Shown: positions 37,383 through 50,332, counted from the first letter of the stretch. The stretch: DNA of 64,000 nucleotides from Trochalopteron elliotii (GCA_024734555.1 JANPWX010000160.1:499465-563464), one strand, 5' to 3'. The notes: a model not told the origin generated them from the sequence alone. A program made the numbers and translations.

Positions 37383-40300
37383 TCCCTTCATAAAAGCTTT
37401 GTACCTCTTGCCTCATGCCTGTTTTCTGTACATAGTTTTGTGTTGTGTACTAGTCATAAATACCATCTCTTGAAGCTGTTTATTTTTTTATTATTCCAAA
37501 AACAGTTTCATGTGAGAAATAATTGTTTTGATATGGGTTGCCTTGCAGATTTTTTTATTCATCAAAGTGAAAGCAGGAGAGAAGCAGAAACAGAAATAGT
37601 AGCATTTTAAAGGAATAAATTCCTTTTGAATCAGAACCCAAATAAAGTGTTGCTGTGTCATTCTGGTAAGTCCCACTCCCTCCACAGCTGAGTATTGTCT
37701 GAATCTGTGATGTTACTTTTATCCAGAAAATTATAAATTTACATCCGGAATTTGCAACAGGACTGTTAACTGTCCTCTACTGTATTGTTGAGATTATAAA
37801 CTGACTGAGGAAAAGGATCTTTTATTAACTGGGATTTGGAAACCCTGATACTTCTCTGATTTGCACCATACTAATAAAACAGGTATATGAATTCTTTGAG
37901 AAAAACACACACTATTGTGGTTTTTTTCAGAATGGTCTTATATTCTAATACAAACTGAATTCATCTTCTTGACTGAATAATGATGCAACTTATGCTTGCT
38001 CTATTTCCATGATAGCCAATAAAGGAAGGGGCACAGCACATTTATATTGGAGGCTTTATTGAAAGAATAGGAGGACCTTTTTGTGAATTTATTATGAGAA
38101 AGGTACAACTGCTTGTTTACTTTGTCTTCTTTGGTATCTATCCATACTAATTAGAACTTGCCATTTTCTGACTTAATTTATATTTGATAAGAATTCTATA
38201 AAAAAACCAGAAAAGTCAAGTCTGTGCTGTTGCACTCCCCATTCCTTTTTGGACCTATCCCTGGGAATACTGTTAATTAACATCATTAGCTTTCAGGCAC
38301 TGTCAGCAGTTACTAGCAATTTCTACTTAATACCTTTCCGTTATTCTTCATTCTCATATTTAATATTTGCATATTGCCTTAGCAGCATGACTTTGGCAAG
38401 GACATTACACTTCTCCAGATTTATTAAAAAGTAAAAGCTAAAGTTTAAAATCTAGCACTGCATTTATATTTAGTAGCCTGTAGGACTATTCAGGTAACCA
38501 GAAGAATTTCAATGGATTGCAAGCGAGCACTTCATGTAATTTGACTTCATGTAGCTAGTTAGAATAGCTCATCCAGAACCCAGAAATGTTTCAAGACACT
38601 GTGCAAGTTGGACAGGAAAACTTCACTGGTCTTTCTGTTGGAGGGGAGACAAAGTAATACAGGTGGAATTTTGGGCTGCTTTCATGTCACTCTGCAGAGA
38701 TGTTTCTTTGGGAAAGAACGTGCAAATGGAAAGAGAGAAGGCTGCAGGCAAAATTGAAAAAGTAGATCTACACAGATATGCCTCTGGGTGCTGAAGTTCA
38801 CTGCTTTGATAGTTTGACTGTAGATCAAATAGCACAGATGTGTATCCAAATGTTGCATATTATTATGTTACAATCAATTAACTGGAACTGATGGAGTTTC
38901 CCCTTCTCCTGTTCTCATAGTTGATAATTGACAAGTCTTGGTATAAGAGGTCAATATGGAACATTGAAAAAAAAAAGGTTAACACCTGCAATGTCCACAG
39001 AACTTGGTGCAGGAAGGGTGATATTTGGACAGACTTTGATTCATGCCCTGTGAGGAAGAAGCAGTCCTTGGGAAGTTCAGTGTAAGTGGTTGAGCTCTTT
39101 GCCAGGCTCTTTATTACTGAGCTCTTCAAGGGCAGTGGGGATTTTCTGTTTGTCATTTCTCACTGGCTCTACTCTTCTTCTTTGTGGAAGGCTTTCTGTT
39201 TCTTGTTAAGGAGCTCATTTGCCTTCCTTCAGCCAGATTTTTGTGGCTGATAGGTAGAACAACATGGCTGCACGAGAATAGTGTGTTGAATTGACTTTCC
39301 TATCAGTAAGACTGAGGCAGAAATGGTTCTGCTCAAAAACTGAGTGCTGACTACTTCCAGGCTTCAGGTGACATTAGATGGTAGCTAGGACTTGACCTGA
39401 GATGCAACCCAGGAAGGAGGAGTCAAAGTGCTAATACTGAGTTTTAGTAAGCTTGATACTTTTTAAAGGTATGAGGAGGCCATTTAAAGATGTTCCAATA
39501 CTTTTGGAATTCACAATTTCTCCCTCAGTAGAGGCAATTTGATGTTCATGTTTCCTCCTTGACCATGCAAAGTTCAATGAAAATTGGTATTGGCACACCT
39601 GGAAAGTCTAAAATGGACACACCTCACTGAGGACACCTAATGCTTCAGGTGGTGTGTGCCTGAGAGGTTCAGGTGTTTACAGGACATAAGGCTTGTTCTT
39701 AACAAAGATTTATATTATGTGAACATTGAAAGACAGTTTAACAGCAGTGGGATTTGGAGGACATTTGCTCTGTTAGCTTCAGCTCACAACTCTTACCACT
39801 AGAAACTGGATATCCCAGACTGATCCGTTTGCAGCTTGGTACTGGCATTGGAGGGAAGCCTTTGGTGCCTCTCTACCTGTGCACTCCCCAGCACAACTCT
39901 TGTCTCCATTCTACCCCCACTTGACTGTGAATACCTCAGAGTCAGGGAGCACAGGGAGCTGCTGCTACAGGAGATAGCTGTCATCTACCCACATGGTTCA
40001 TCTCTTCACTCTCCTGGTGCCTGCCTCTGCCAGGCCACTGCACCTCCTTCCCTCCTCTGCACAACACAGGACTTGGGATCTGGCAGAGAAGGAGATGCTG
40101 CAGCAGTGGTGTGGAAGTGCACCTCAGGAATGTGGGGAGAGGAAAACAGCCTTCTGTGGGTTTTGATGACTGTTCTGCTCATCTACACACCTGGGTGAGC
40201 TACACTGCTCTTCTAGAGGGGTCACATCTACTCTGGCAGGGAGAATAGACAGGTGTTCTCCATTCTGTCACTCTTCCCTGTTTCCTTCCTCTGAAGCCTG

Positions 40301-43161
40301 GGATGCAGAGGAGGCAGAGGGCTCTAGTGTAGTTACCTCTCTCTGCAGTCTGAACTATCAGTGGTACCTGAAGTGAGAACCCTTCTGCCACTGCCATTTT
40401 ATGGGCACATCTGCATTTTTCATTCACACATAATAGCACTTGCTAGTTTTTCTAGCACCCAGTGTAGAAGTAGTGTAGTACCCCCCCAAGGAGAGGCTGT
40501 GTGAATTGAGAGATGGATTGTTTGCATATACCCTGACAGTCCAAATTTGGGATACAGTTGCTATGACAATTGAGTCATCTGATTTTGTAAGTTAGTGCAT
40601 ACAAACAGCCAATTGATTGCTGAATATGGTTAGCTAGGAATGGAACTTTCATTTAGCTGATGAAAGTGTGTGAATGTGTCTGATTTCACTGATAGCTTTT
40701 CTATGGCAATTGTTGTTCAGAGCATTTCATTATAACCATGGTTTGCTCAGTACCTTACATACAGTTATATATGATCCATTATCTCTGTATGCATTGGCTG
40801 AAGGATCTCTGACACAATTTTCCCCTCTGTTTCAGTCTTCAGAGGCAGAACTGTGCCAGGTAGAGCTATTTCCTGGCTGAGGAGCACTGACTGGTGTGAG
40901 CATACACTGCAACAACATGATCCCTTGTTTGGCTGCCTCTGCTCTGGTGCTGCACAAACCCCAGGATTGTAGAAAAGTGGGCCATGACAGGCCTTTAGTG
41001 ACTTGGCTGTTTGTTCCACCTGAGATGCAACTCCTTTGCTTCAGATGTGGACTTCTCATCAAGCTACTTTCTATCTTGTGTTTTTGAGGATGCATACAGG
41101 TTGCACTCTGTGTGTAAACATTAGACAATCTCATTTGGTGATCTTTTCTTAGACTTGATCCATTGGGTGAAAAAGGAAAAAAAAAGTTTTTACTCAATTG
41201 ACTGAGTTCTCTAAGTTTTATTACTCATTATTCAGAAATAAATTATTTAAAACCTTCGCAACTCCACTGTCTGAAGACTTCCTACTCTGAGAATTGGAAT
41301 TGGAAGCACAGGTTTAAAACTCCCTTTTTTGCAGTGTTAGAACAGCTTCTGTTTAAGCAACAGTTGTCTATGATTGTATAGCATGGTCTTTTCAAATATG
41401 AACATTTGGCATTTACTTCAGTGGCTCCTGGAGCAGCTCCTTCATGAGCAAGCAGCAACACATGATGGATTTTTACGAGTGGTGGTAAACTGCTCTCCTA
41501 ATCTCTCTACTTGATGCTGCCTCTTTTCACTGTACTTTTCCCTGAAAGGATTGGGAAGTTAGTGCTGCTCCTCTGAAACCAGTTAAAAACTACTAAGGGC
41601 TTGCAAAAAGCAAGTTTCTTCCTGTTAAATTTTATTTAAGAAAACAAATATTGGATAAAGTTGTCAGTGACTTTTTTTTTTTTACTTCTACAAGAATTAT
41701 GAGAAAATAAGTATGTGTTAGAAAATAGATGCAGTAAAGTTTTGGTCTCATTTTTCATTTCTTTGTGCCTCTGCCTCAAGAAAAACTAAAACCATCAGGA
41801 ACAGGCATGGAAAAGAACACCACTACTTCACACACTCTCACTTTTTTCCAGTCTTCTATCTTTGCATAAAAAGGGACAGCATTTATAAAACTGTCATAAA
41901 TCTCTGTAGGAAAAGATTTAATTATCCAAAAAGTGAAGATGTCAAAAACATGAGGACAAAGAAATAAAAATGTTTTGCATCATACTTTAGAATGAATTTA
42001 AGTATCTGTCTGTGTTTCCTCATGCAAATCCAGCCTTGCTGCTTTTTACCCCTTTTAGATTTTCTTTTTCATCTGAAGGCGACAAAGGCCTTCTGGCAGG
42101 AATTAGGTTTATGCTTTTCATGCAATCTCAGATTCTCTTTTCAAAGATGTTCTAAACTTTCTTGGTGGAGTTGAAATGAACTAAAACTTGCAGAGGCACA
42201 TCATGAGCAACTTCAGATAGCTTTTCTATGCTTTTTGCTATTCAGAACATAAAGATTCCACTTACTTTGAGAAAATGCACAGCAGCATGGCCTCAAATCC
42301 CTTCCCATAACTTCTTGTGTATTTGGTTTGCTTGCACAAAAATGAAATTCTTCAGGGCATATTCGTCAGAGAATCTCTCAAGCCAATCTTACCCAGAGGA
42401 ATTTGAGAAATGTGCATTTTCACTTCTATGCTTTGTATGAGGGACAGGGCTGGTAATCTGATAAGACGAATATGTCACATTAATAAAATGAAATAATTAT
42501 AATCATAGTAAGCTTGATCTGGTCTCAATCTAGCACCTCTTAAACAGAGCTATGGATTCAAATTTGGCTTGTAAATGAGATTCCAGCCTCTTACTTGACA
42601 TAATTTTCCTTTTTTTCCCCCCCATTAAGGAAGGTGGAAATTGCCAATCTGTTGACAGCAAGTGCTGGAAGAGGCAATGTGAGTGATTTCCTTGGTGACT
42701 GTCAGACACTTCAGGCCAGGCTTTCAAACTACATTTGCAATAAAAGAAATACACTGTGGGAAAGATAGGCAGTGTGGTCTTCAGCAAGCTTGTTTCTTGC
42801 TGGTGTGCTGAACCCAGCTGCCAGCCTAGTGCTGCTGGATTAGCTTGGGGAAATTGCTGAAAGACTGAATGATTCATTGTGTGCTTTATTTTTACAGAGA
42901 AGCTATAATATCCTAGAAGTTTAGATACAGAACCTCTGGCATGAAGTCTGAATATATTTTTGCAACACTGCATCCTCAAGAGATCTTTTCTGTAGTGCCT
43001 AACTTTGTATTTCATAATGGTGTGTTTTAATAAAAAAACGTTTTGTCAAATCACAAGTCAGCAGATATTGTCTCGAAGTGAATTAATGGAAGAAAAATTC
43101 TGAAGTAATTTTCTGTTAGCAAATGGCTATGTATGGGTCAGGCAATTTCAGAGGTTGTTTC
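37383..43161. other. Intronic, nothing recognised
   Basis: AT-rich sequence with short homopolymer runs. There is a moderately GC-balanced block at about 39830-40400 with no coding match. No repeat family was assigned. Confidence 0.4.
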
Positions 43162-43640
43162 TGTGCTCATATTGGCTGGGATAGAATCAATTTTCTCCGA
43201 GGTAGCTGCTGTGGGGCTGCATTTTGCATTTGTGCTGGAATCAGTGTTGAAATACAGGCATGTTTTTGTTACTGCTGGGCAGGGCTCACACAAAGTCAAG
43301 GCCTTTGCTGTTCCTTGCCCTATGATGGAGTAGGCTGGGGGTGCACAAGAATTTGGGAGGGGACACAGCTGACCCCAAGTGACCCAGACATTCCACCGTG
43401 TGTGGCTTTCCACTGTGCTCGGTGTGTGAAGCTGTGGGAACAGGAGGAGGAGGGGGATGATGGACTGATGGCATTTGCCTGCTGAAGCAACCACCAACAC
43501 CTGATGGGGCCCTGCTGAACTTCGGGCTGCAGGGAATGAAATCCTTGCTTTGCTTTGCTTTGCTTTGCTTTGCTTTGCTTTGCTTTGCTTTGCTTTGCTT
43601 TGCTTTACATTGCTTGTGTGCACGGCCTTGGCTTTGCCTG
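43162..43640 (+). mobile_element. ERVL-type LTR, 5' portion (interrupted by a younger LTR)
   Basis: The segment resembles the LTR at 53317-53841 along its length, for example 'gaatcagtgttgaaatacag' and 'caagaatttgggaggggaca'. The family, as I remember it from bird genomes, begins near a TGTCCTGGTTTCAGCTGGG-like start; here the start is degraded to TGTGCTCATATTGGCTGGG. The 3' portion continues at 44497-44623 after an inserted LTR. CpG sites are depleted and differences from the other copy are many, so it is an old insertion. Confidence 0.85.
43545..43606. repeat. (TTGCT)n microsatellite inside the old LTR
   Basis: About twelve perfect TTGCT units. The related LTR at 53317-53841 has only about two units at the matching place (near 53670), so the array grew from a short LTR motif. 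It creates an artificial open frame with repeated KQSKA on the minus strand. Confidence 0.95.
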
Positions 43641-44491
43641 TGTCTTGGGTTAAGACAATTTAAGAGGTAGACACCCTGCAATGAGTTCCCTTCCCTTGTA
43701 GTTTTAACTGATCCTTTTCCACCAATAAGGAGAAATGAAATACAAATATCTGTAAGTGAAAAAATAATAGCTTACTAACAGGAGAAACAGCAAGAGGCAA
43801 AAATAACACTCTTTCTAATGATCTCTAGATACAGAATTGCCGAGGCTCACTGACTCCCCGGGGACCAAGACAATCGCAGGAGGATGGAGTAACGCCCTTC
43901 CCCATGAGGGCGGCTCCCGTGGCTCGGAGGGCAGAGGGGAAATGGCCTCAGCCCCGTCCCCCATCCCTCAGGCGGCGATGGGGCCACAGCCGGCGGCCGG
44001 GGCTCGGGCAGGGCTGGAACCCAGCGGGGGCTGCGCCTTCCCCGAGGGACGGGACGGAGGGGACAGCAGGGGGACAGAGGACTGCAGATGACAGCAGGAC
44101 GGGCACAGCAGCGCCGCTGGGGCTGCTCCGTTCCCCCGCGCCTCAGGCACACACACCGCCCGAACTCGCCCGGGCCACGCCAGGGCCCAGAAACGCACCC
44201 CCCTGGAAAAAAACCAACAAAGAATCCAAGGGGGAAAGGTTCACCCAATGCTGCCTCAGCTGTGTGTTAGGACCACAAGAGGCAGGAAAACCCCAAGAGG
44301 CAAGAAAATCCCAAGCCAAAGGACTCTGCCTCAGTCCAAGCCCACGGGACAAGAGTGGATCCCCCCAAGAGACCCCCAACTTTTAAAGGCACCCCAGCAA
44401 CCCCGATCCCATTTCCAGCTTTGAAGACGCAGTAACGATGTTGGGCACAGGGAGATGTGGAATACAGTAACATTTTGGGTTACCCACGACA
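43641..44491. mobile_element. CpG-rich solo LTR nested in the older ERVL LTR, 5-bp target duplication
   Basis: The element starts TGTCTTGGGTTAA and ends TTACCCACGACA, so the ends are imperfect inverted repeats with TG...CA termini. It is flanked by a perfect 5-bp duplication GCCTG at 43636-43640 and 44492-44496. Removing it restores a continuous older LTR that lines up with the copy at 53317-53841. The interior (about 43850-44200) has a few dozen CpGs, suggesting a comparatively young insertion. Five bases is the usual ERVL target length. Orientation was not settled, and no retroviral genes are present. Confidence 0.88.
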
Positions 44492-44496
44492 GCCTG

Positions 44497-44623
44497 TTAA
44501 CTGGCTTTATCTCAGCCAGGAGTTTTCTCACTTCTACTCCTCGGATTCTCTCCCAAACCCACGGGAGGGGGCAGGGAAGTGAGCAAGTGGCTGTGGTTAA
44601 TTACTGAGGTTAAAGCCATGACA
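44497..44623 (+). mobile_element. ERVL-type LTR, 3' portion
   Basis: This reads 'ttaactggctttatctcagc' then 'gagttttctcacttctactc' and ends TTAAAGCCATGACA, the 3' end of the same family as 53317-53841. Outer target duplications are not preserved exactly (GTTTC before 43162, GTTAA after 44623), in keeping with age. Confidence 0.82.
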
Positions 44624-46658
44624 GTTAATTAATGTAGACAATACCACTTTGTGTTTTGCTGGTTATATTTTAAATGGGCTTAATTTTCAAGACTTTGCAG
44701 CATGGGAGGTTTCAGAGGCCATGTAACAAAGATATGAGCTTGGCAGGCTTGGCTTGGTCTGGAGGCTTGGGCTCATCACTAACCCTGTAACGGCTATAAA
44801 GTAGGAAGGATGTGCCCTCTCAGAGGAGTGCAGTGCCTATAAGCTGATTAACCAAGAACTGGAGTGCTTAGTGCTCTGCAAACATTCTAAGGGTGCTCTC
44901 CTTAACTTATTAAATTGCTGAGAATTAAATTGCTGATCACAAGCAGCACTTTTTAACAGTTACTTTCCCCCCCTTCCACCCTAACTTCTGCCCAAAAGGT
45001 TTTCCTGTCATGTTTTGTGTCACCTTACTTGGAATTTCTTCCAAGTTCTGTCTGTGTTTATATGTTAACATTGATGGACATGCTGTTGACACAAACATTT
45101 TCCCAATGCTCTTCCTGTGCATGCTCCTTTGACAGAATAGATTTTCAAATATCATTTTGCAATTGTTCGGCCTCACATTCTATATCACCTAGAGTGCCAC
45201 AGTGGAATAACTGATGTAGAGAATAGAAATGTTCCTTGAGAAATTTAGATTTGTGTATGTGAACCACCCCAATGGCTTTTAGAGCAGGACTTGTAAGTTT
45301 TATTTGGTTCTGTAGAGTGTTTCAGACAAATTTGGATGTGGATAGGATATGTGACTGTTATATAGAGTAGTTTTACTGGTTTTTTTTTTTTTTTTTCTTT
45401 TTTTTTTTTTTTTTCTTTTCTTTAATACTACTTTCTGGTCATAATCTCAAAATCTGCATAACAAGCACTCTTTAAAATGTGTTTTAGTAATTTTAAAATA
45501 TGATTTCACCTTTGTTAGTAAAATAATGCAAAGAGATCACTGCCTGTTACATTAAGATTACAGAGATCTAAGACTAGCTGTAGTATCTTTGCTTAAACCA
45601 TCTCCTCTCTGAGTCCTCCAAAAGGAATGAGTCTGTTTTACTGCTTTGCACAATTTCTCCCTTGTTCTCAGGGTTCTCTTTCTTCTCTGTCAACACCCTA
45701 AAGGCATCACAGTAGCCAAAATGAATGTATGCAAACATCTTAAGAGAAGTGCCTATTAGGATTTCTAATGTTTTGAATGTTTTTCTGCCTTCCATTAACT
45801 GTGTGTGGCTTTGTTTAAGCAATAAACTTACAAATAATTAGACATCCAGACAGGGATTTCTTTTGCCTTTAATCTACACAGGCACTGAGGAACTTGTTAT
45901 TAGAGAATTATTGAATGCTAAAATAAAGTAATATAAAAATTCTGGGCCAAGTGAAGAATGCTGTTTGTTTCAACTGTATCTAATTATATTTATCTGTATT
46001 TAATGCCTCCTTTAACCAAATAAATGTCCAGATATTCATGACATGTAAAATGCTACTACTAATTCAAAACTATTAAATAAGAACTTCATCCTTCAAAAAT
46101 CACCTTTATAGAAATTGAGAGACATAGTAATGAACACATTTTATCGTATATTTTTATAAGAATACTGCTGATTTCATTCCAAGTAAATGTTATGTTAAAT
46201 TAACTACAAGTCTCTTTAGTGTTTTGGACAGTAAGTTACAGCACTAAGAACTCAAGTTTTGTTAAACATAATTTAATAAGAGCGGAAAATGTTTTGGTTG
46301 ATTTTTAGTGTCCACATTCAGAGGTTAAAATAGAGAAAGTACACTTATGGCAAAAACCAACATGGAAATAGTAATGTTTTTCTTCTTCCTTTCTGTAGCA
46401 GAAGCCGTTCTTTTTAATACGCATGAAAAACTTCAGGTTTGAGATTTCATATTTTTACAAAAAGTATTCTAGAACCTCATGCAGTTGATAGCTGTGTTGT
46501 GCACTGAAAGGCAGACCAGGCAGGTTTTTCTGTGGCTCAGTCCTGCCCAGGCAGCTCTCTCTGAGTTACAGTGAACCTGCCAAGCAGCACGGCCATGAAG
46601 ATGTCAGGGCTGGTAGCCCTTCTGCTCACGGGCCATTAGTTTCTCGTTGATCTTTACC
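44624..46658. other. Intronic, with a long T tract at 45380-45424
   Basis: AT-rich sequence. A T tract interrupted by single C residues lies at 45380-45424. Nothing else was recognised. Confidence 0.45.
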
Positions 46659-46777
46659 AGAATCGTTTTGGTTGGAAAAGTCCTTTGCAATCACTGAGTC
46701 CCACCATGAACCCAGCCCTGCCCAGCACCCCCCCAGCCACTCCTTCACGCCATGTCTTTTAAATGCCTCCTGGAACT
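46659..46777 (-). mobile_element. CR1-type 3'-end remnant
   Basis: The plus strand reads AGAATCGTTTTGGTTGGAAA, then 'caatcactgagtcccaccat' and 'gaacccagccctgcccagca', typical of an antisense CR1 3' end of another subfamily. It is degenerate and short. Confidence 0.7.
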
Positions 46778-47929
46778 TTGCAAGCCTGTAACTCTTTTAA
46801 AAAAGCTTGTCACCAGATAGATATTGAAAGGAAAATCCTGATCATGGCTCTACAAAACCAATAGAACTGCCTTTATGAGCTTTTATGAAATTTTTTATTG
46901 CTCAGAGGGTCTCAGCTTCAGCAGGCAGTGAACCACATTTAGAAGCTAAAGCCTGTTTCTCACAGTCATCTCCAGAAGTCATTGCCTTTGTGCTTACAGC
47001 ACTCCAGTCCTGTGAACATGTTTATTTTCTTGTCTAAATTTCTACACAGTAGAGTCAAAATACAAAATGTTTAACATATGTACCTACTCTAAGTGTTGCC
47101 AGCAAGTGAAGAGGTCAGTGATGGCTCCTGGAAAGGGAACAAGTTTCTTTGTTTTCAGTACTACAGTAGCTAAGACAGAAAACATTAATTTTCATTAATC
47201 ACTTTGCTATAAATCTCAGTTTAATATCCATTTCAGATGTTCTAGATAAATCCTTAACCTTTCAATTGTTCCCTCTTGTAATCCTGTATCACTGATGAAT
47301 CTTGGCAGTGACAAATGGCACTGTTAGACGCTGCAACTACTTCTGTTCATCTTCTTCCTCTATGTCTTTAGAGGGAGGAGAAAGGAACAGGCCAGGGAAG
47401 ACAGTTTGAATACTGATGTTCATAAATGGCATATTTCTTTTCCTCACCTTCCTCAAACTCTGAGCCTGACTCCAAAAAACAGAAGTTGCCCTTAAAAAAA
47501 AAAAAGAAAAAAAAGGTACGTTGAATGATAGAAACCCTTTGCTTGTCTTGGTAGGAAATTAAGCCTTGTTAGATATCAGTTAGTCATTCACAGCTCTGAT
47601 CCTCTCCATGGGTAAACGGGAGGGTTGTTTGATTTACTTTGAAATTTTTACAATATTCTCAGGAGGTTCAGTAATGAACTTTTACTTGCCAAGTTTAGAA
47701 CATTAAGGTAGAATAAGTTACTTAGCAAATTTTAAAACAACATCCAAAATAAGGTACTTGGCAAACTTGAACTTAGCAAACCCAAACTTAGGCAACTCGA
47801 ATGTATCCAGGCACAACAAGACACTCACTAAGGCATTGACTGGAATTTCTAGTCTGGTTTACAGTATATTCTGAGAAGAAGTTAGGAAAAGAAAGAGAGA
47901 ATGAAAGAGGCAGAAAGGAGAAGAGTAGA

Positions 47930-48440
47930 AAAGTCACCAAGGGATCCAGTGACAAAGTTTTATCATTGCAGTTTCAGTGTTCAGTTGTTGAAGTGATGGT
48001 GAAAGTGGCTGAAATCTTGATCCATCAGGGATGGGGGAAGCCCGTGGAACACAAAGTTCCCTGGATTAATGTAGGTTCAAGTTTGTGTGAACAGCCAGGT
48101 ACCTCCCCTGGGGGAGTTCTACCCTGTCTGATGTCACTCTGGGGATCCCTTTGGGGGGCTCTGATGGTTCATGGCCCCTTCTAAGACATGGTCCTGCCTC
48201 TCCCAGCAGTGCGGCTGAGCCAGGTATGGTCCATGCAAAGGGATGAAAACCTCCAGCCAGCTCTCTGTGTGAGTGTCCTGGGCCTTCCAGGGGGAGTTTC
48301 CAGAGCTGAGCCAGTTGTGGAAGGGAGGGCATTGCCCTGGTGCAAACCCTGTCCCACCTGGCAGCATCTGCTTCTGATCAGCCTCTTCCCTTCCCTGGCT
48401 CCAGCCCAGCACATCCCCTCCGGGCTGGGTGTTCACCCCT
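47930..48440. repeat. Possible LTR-like interspersed repeat, family unknown
   Basis: A GC-richer block between AT-rich flanks, containing 'tcaccaagggatccagtgac', 'gttcatggccccttctaaga' and 'ggtcctgcctctcccagcag'. The texture resembles a CpG-decayed passerine LTR, but I found no terminal TG...CA pair with a target duplication, so this is a tentative call. Confidence 0.35.
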
Positions 48441-48822
48441 CTGCCCCTGGGGGATTCCTGTGCCCATGGCTAGCAAAGCTCTGCTGATTTTGCCAATGGC
48501 CAAAGGTTTGAGCCATCAACCTGGGACATTTTGGTCCCTCACAGCCTTCCAGATCATTTAGCTCCACCAACAAGCAGGTAAAGTTCTGAAATATATAGAT
48601 TGTTTCCTCAGGAAGGAACTGCCATATGCCATTGAGATCACTTGCAATGAGTTTTTTGTATTCTTTCAACAAGTGGTCTGACAACAATGAGGAAGTGATG
48701 CACACCTTACAGCAACCAGAAATTCCAAAAATCTGCTCCTTTTGCCACATAGGTCTGAGACCTTTAACAAAACTGCCAATTGTCCTGTTGGAGAGAGAAC
48801 AATTCTCACTGTGAGAGTCCAC
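48433..48822 (-). other. Unassigned open frame of 129 codons
   Basis: A minus-strand frame from ATG at 48822 encodes a cysteine-containing, non-repetitive sequence starting MDSHSENCSLSNRTIGSFVK. It includes a potential sequon (NRT) and a hydrophobic stretch IFQNFTCLLVEL. I do not recognise it. It overlaps the repeat-like block at its 3' end and has no clear neighbours or splice sites. It may be a relic of a transposon frame or a chance frame. Confidence 0.15.
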
Positions 48823-49653
48823 AGATGTTTTGTAAGTAGCTGATTTCAGTTGGACTGGAATTTACTTGAACTCTGAAACTTTTGGGTCTGCCCCAACTTT
48901 ACTACCACCTGATGGAAAACTGGCAGACAGGCATAGTAACAATTCAAATTTATGAATAATGTTATTCCAGGTGATAAGGTGCAAATGTACAGATAATTAA
49001 ACAACAAAACTCTCTCCCAAAGGATGAAATAAACTCTTTTTTCTGATAATTAAATAAACTCTACTACTCTTTTTTCTGATTAGATACAAGTGAAAACAGG
49101 ATTTTGAGTGAAGCTTAGAGTGTAAGTTTTCATGGAATGAAAACACCAGATTTATTGAAGAAAATCTCTTTTCAGGAATATTCACTTTCTCTTATAATGG
49201 CATTTTCTGGAATATATTTTTTATGACTTTCAGAAGTATCAATATGTTTAAAAAACCCCAAATCAACCAATCCACCCACTCAGTCTACTAATGCAATATG
49301 AAACGTGTCAACTAACATGTCAATTTCTGCTCATTGTAAAAATTTTATAGCTAACAATATTATTAAACTGTGGTGGAAGAGCACAAAACTGTTAGATATA
49401 AATATTTTTTGAACATCATCTGATAGGAAAACTTTTGTTCGGGATGATGGGAGATGTATTGCAAAATCTGAGTTTAATGTGGAAAATATCCTTTTTCCCT
49501 TGTGAGGAGCTGTGCTGATGAGCTCAGTGCCCTCTGCAGGGCAGCCAGAGAGGGCTGGGGACAGGGCATGAGGCTGTCCCCACCTGCAGGAGAGCAGCAC
49601 AGAGACCTCTTGGAAACTGCAGAACCCAGGATGCTTTGAAATGGATGGGAAAG

Positions 49654-50332
49654 TGTCCTGGGTTGACGGCGCCTCCTATCCCAATCGTGCAGCTTTATCT
49701 CTATGTACTGCACTGTTATGTCTAACCGCTGCCCCCCCGCCGCCGGTGGGGTGTTTTGCCGCGGTGGGGCTNNNNNNNNNNNNNNNNNNNNNNNNNNNNN
49801 NNNNNNNNNNNNNNNNNNNNNNNNNNNNNNNNNNNNNNNNNNNNNNNNNNNNNNNNNNNNNNNNNNNNNNNNNNNNNNNNNNNNNNNNNNNNNNNNNNNN
49901 NNNNNNNNNNNNNNNNNNNNNNNNNNNNNNNNNNNNNNNNNNNNNNNNNNNNNNNNNNNNNNNNNNNNNNNNNNNNNNNNNNNNNNNNNNNNNNNNNNNN
50001 NNNNNNNNNNNNNNNNNNNNNNNNNNNNNNNNNNNNNNNNNNNNNNNNNNNNNNNNNNNNNNNNNNNNNNNNNNNNNNNNNNNNNNNNNNNNNNNNNNNN
50101 NNNNNNNNNNNNNNNNNNNNNNNNNNNNNNNNCACAGCAACTGCTTGAGTATTTTTCTTTTCCCTTGTGTTGGGGAGTGTCTTTGTTTATTTGTTAATAA
50201 ATAGGTTTTTTCCACTTCTCCTCCGAGGAATTCCTTCTCAAACCCAGAGCTGGGGGGGAAGGGGTGGTGGAGGTTTGTTTTCTGGGGGGCTCCTTCTGGA
50301 GACCTTCCCCTAATTTGTCCTAAACCAGGACA
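49654..50332 (+). mobile_element. LTR with internal assembly gap, 5-bp target duplication
   Basis: The 5' end TGTCCTGGGTTGACGG and the 3' end AACCAGGACA form matching inverted termini (TGTCCTGG and CCAGGACA). A perfect 5-bp duplication GAAAG flanks it at 49649-49653 and 50333-50337. An AATAAA signal at 50196-50201 sets plus orientation. Positions 49772-50132 are N. The retained parts are 118 and 200 bases. A solo LTR is the simplest reading, but an internal region cannot be excluded if the gap length is arbitrary. Confidence 0.88.
49772..50132. other. Assembly gap of 361 N
   Basis: Unknown sequence inside the LTR at 49654-50332. The left edge is C-rich then G-rich (CCCCCCCGCCGCCGG, then GCGGTGGGGC), a composition that often causes sequencing dropout. 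Open frames drawn across the N are meaningless. Confidence 0.99.

Noticed and set aside
42530..43015. 161-codon minus-strand open frame
   Set aside because: No recognisable domain, average AT-rich composition and no splice context; a frame of this length is expected by chance in 64 kb.
43138..43623. Minus-strand frame with repeated KQSKA
   Set aside because: This is the translation of the (TTGCT)n microsatellite inside an LTR.
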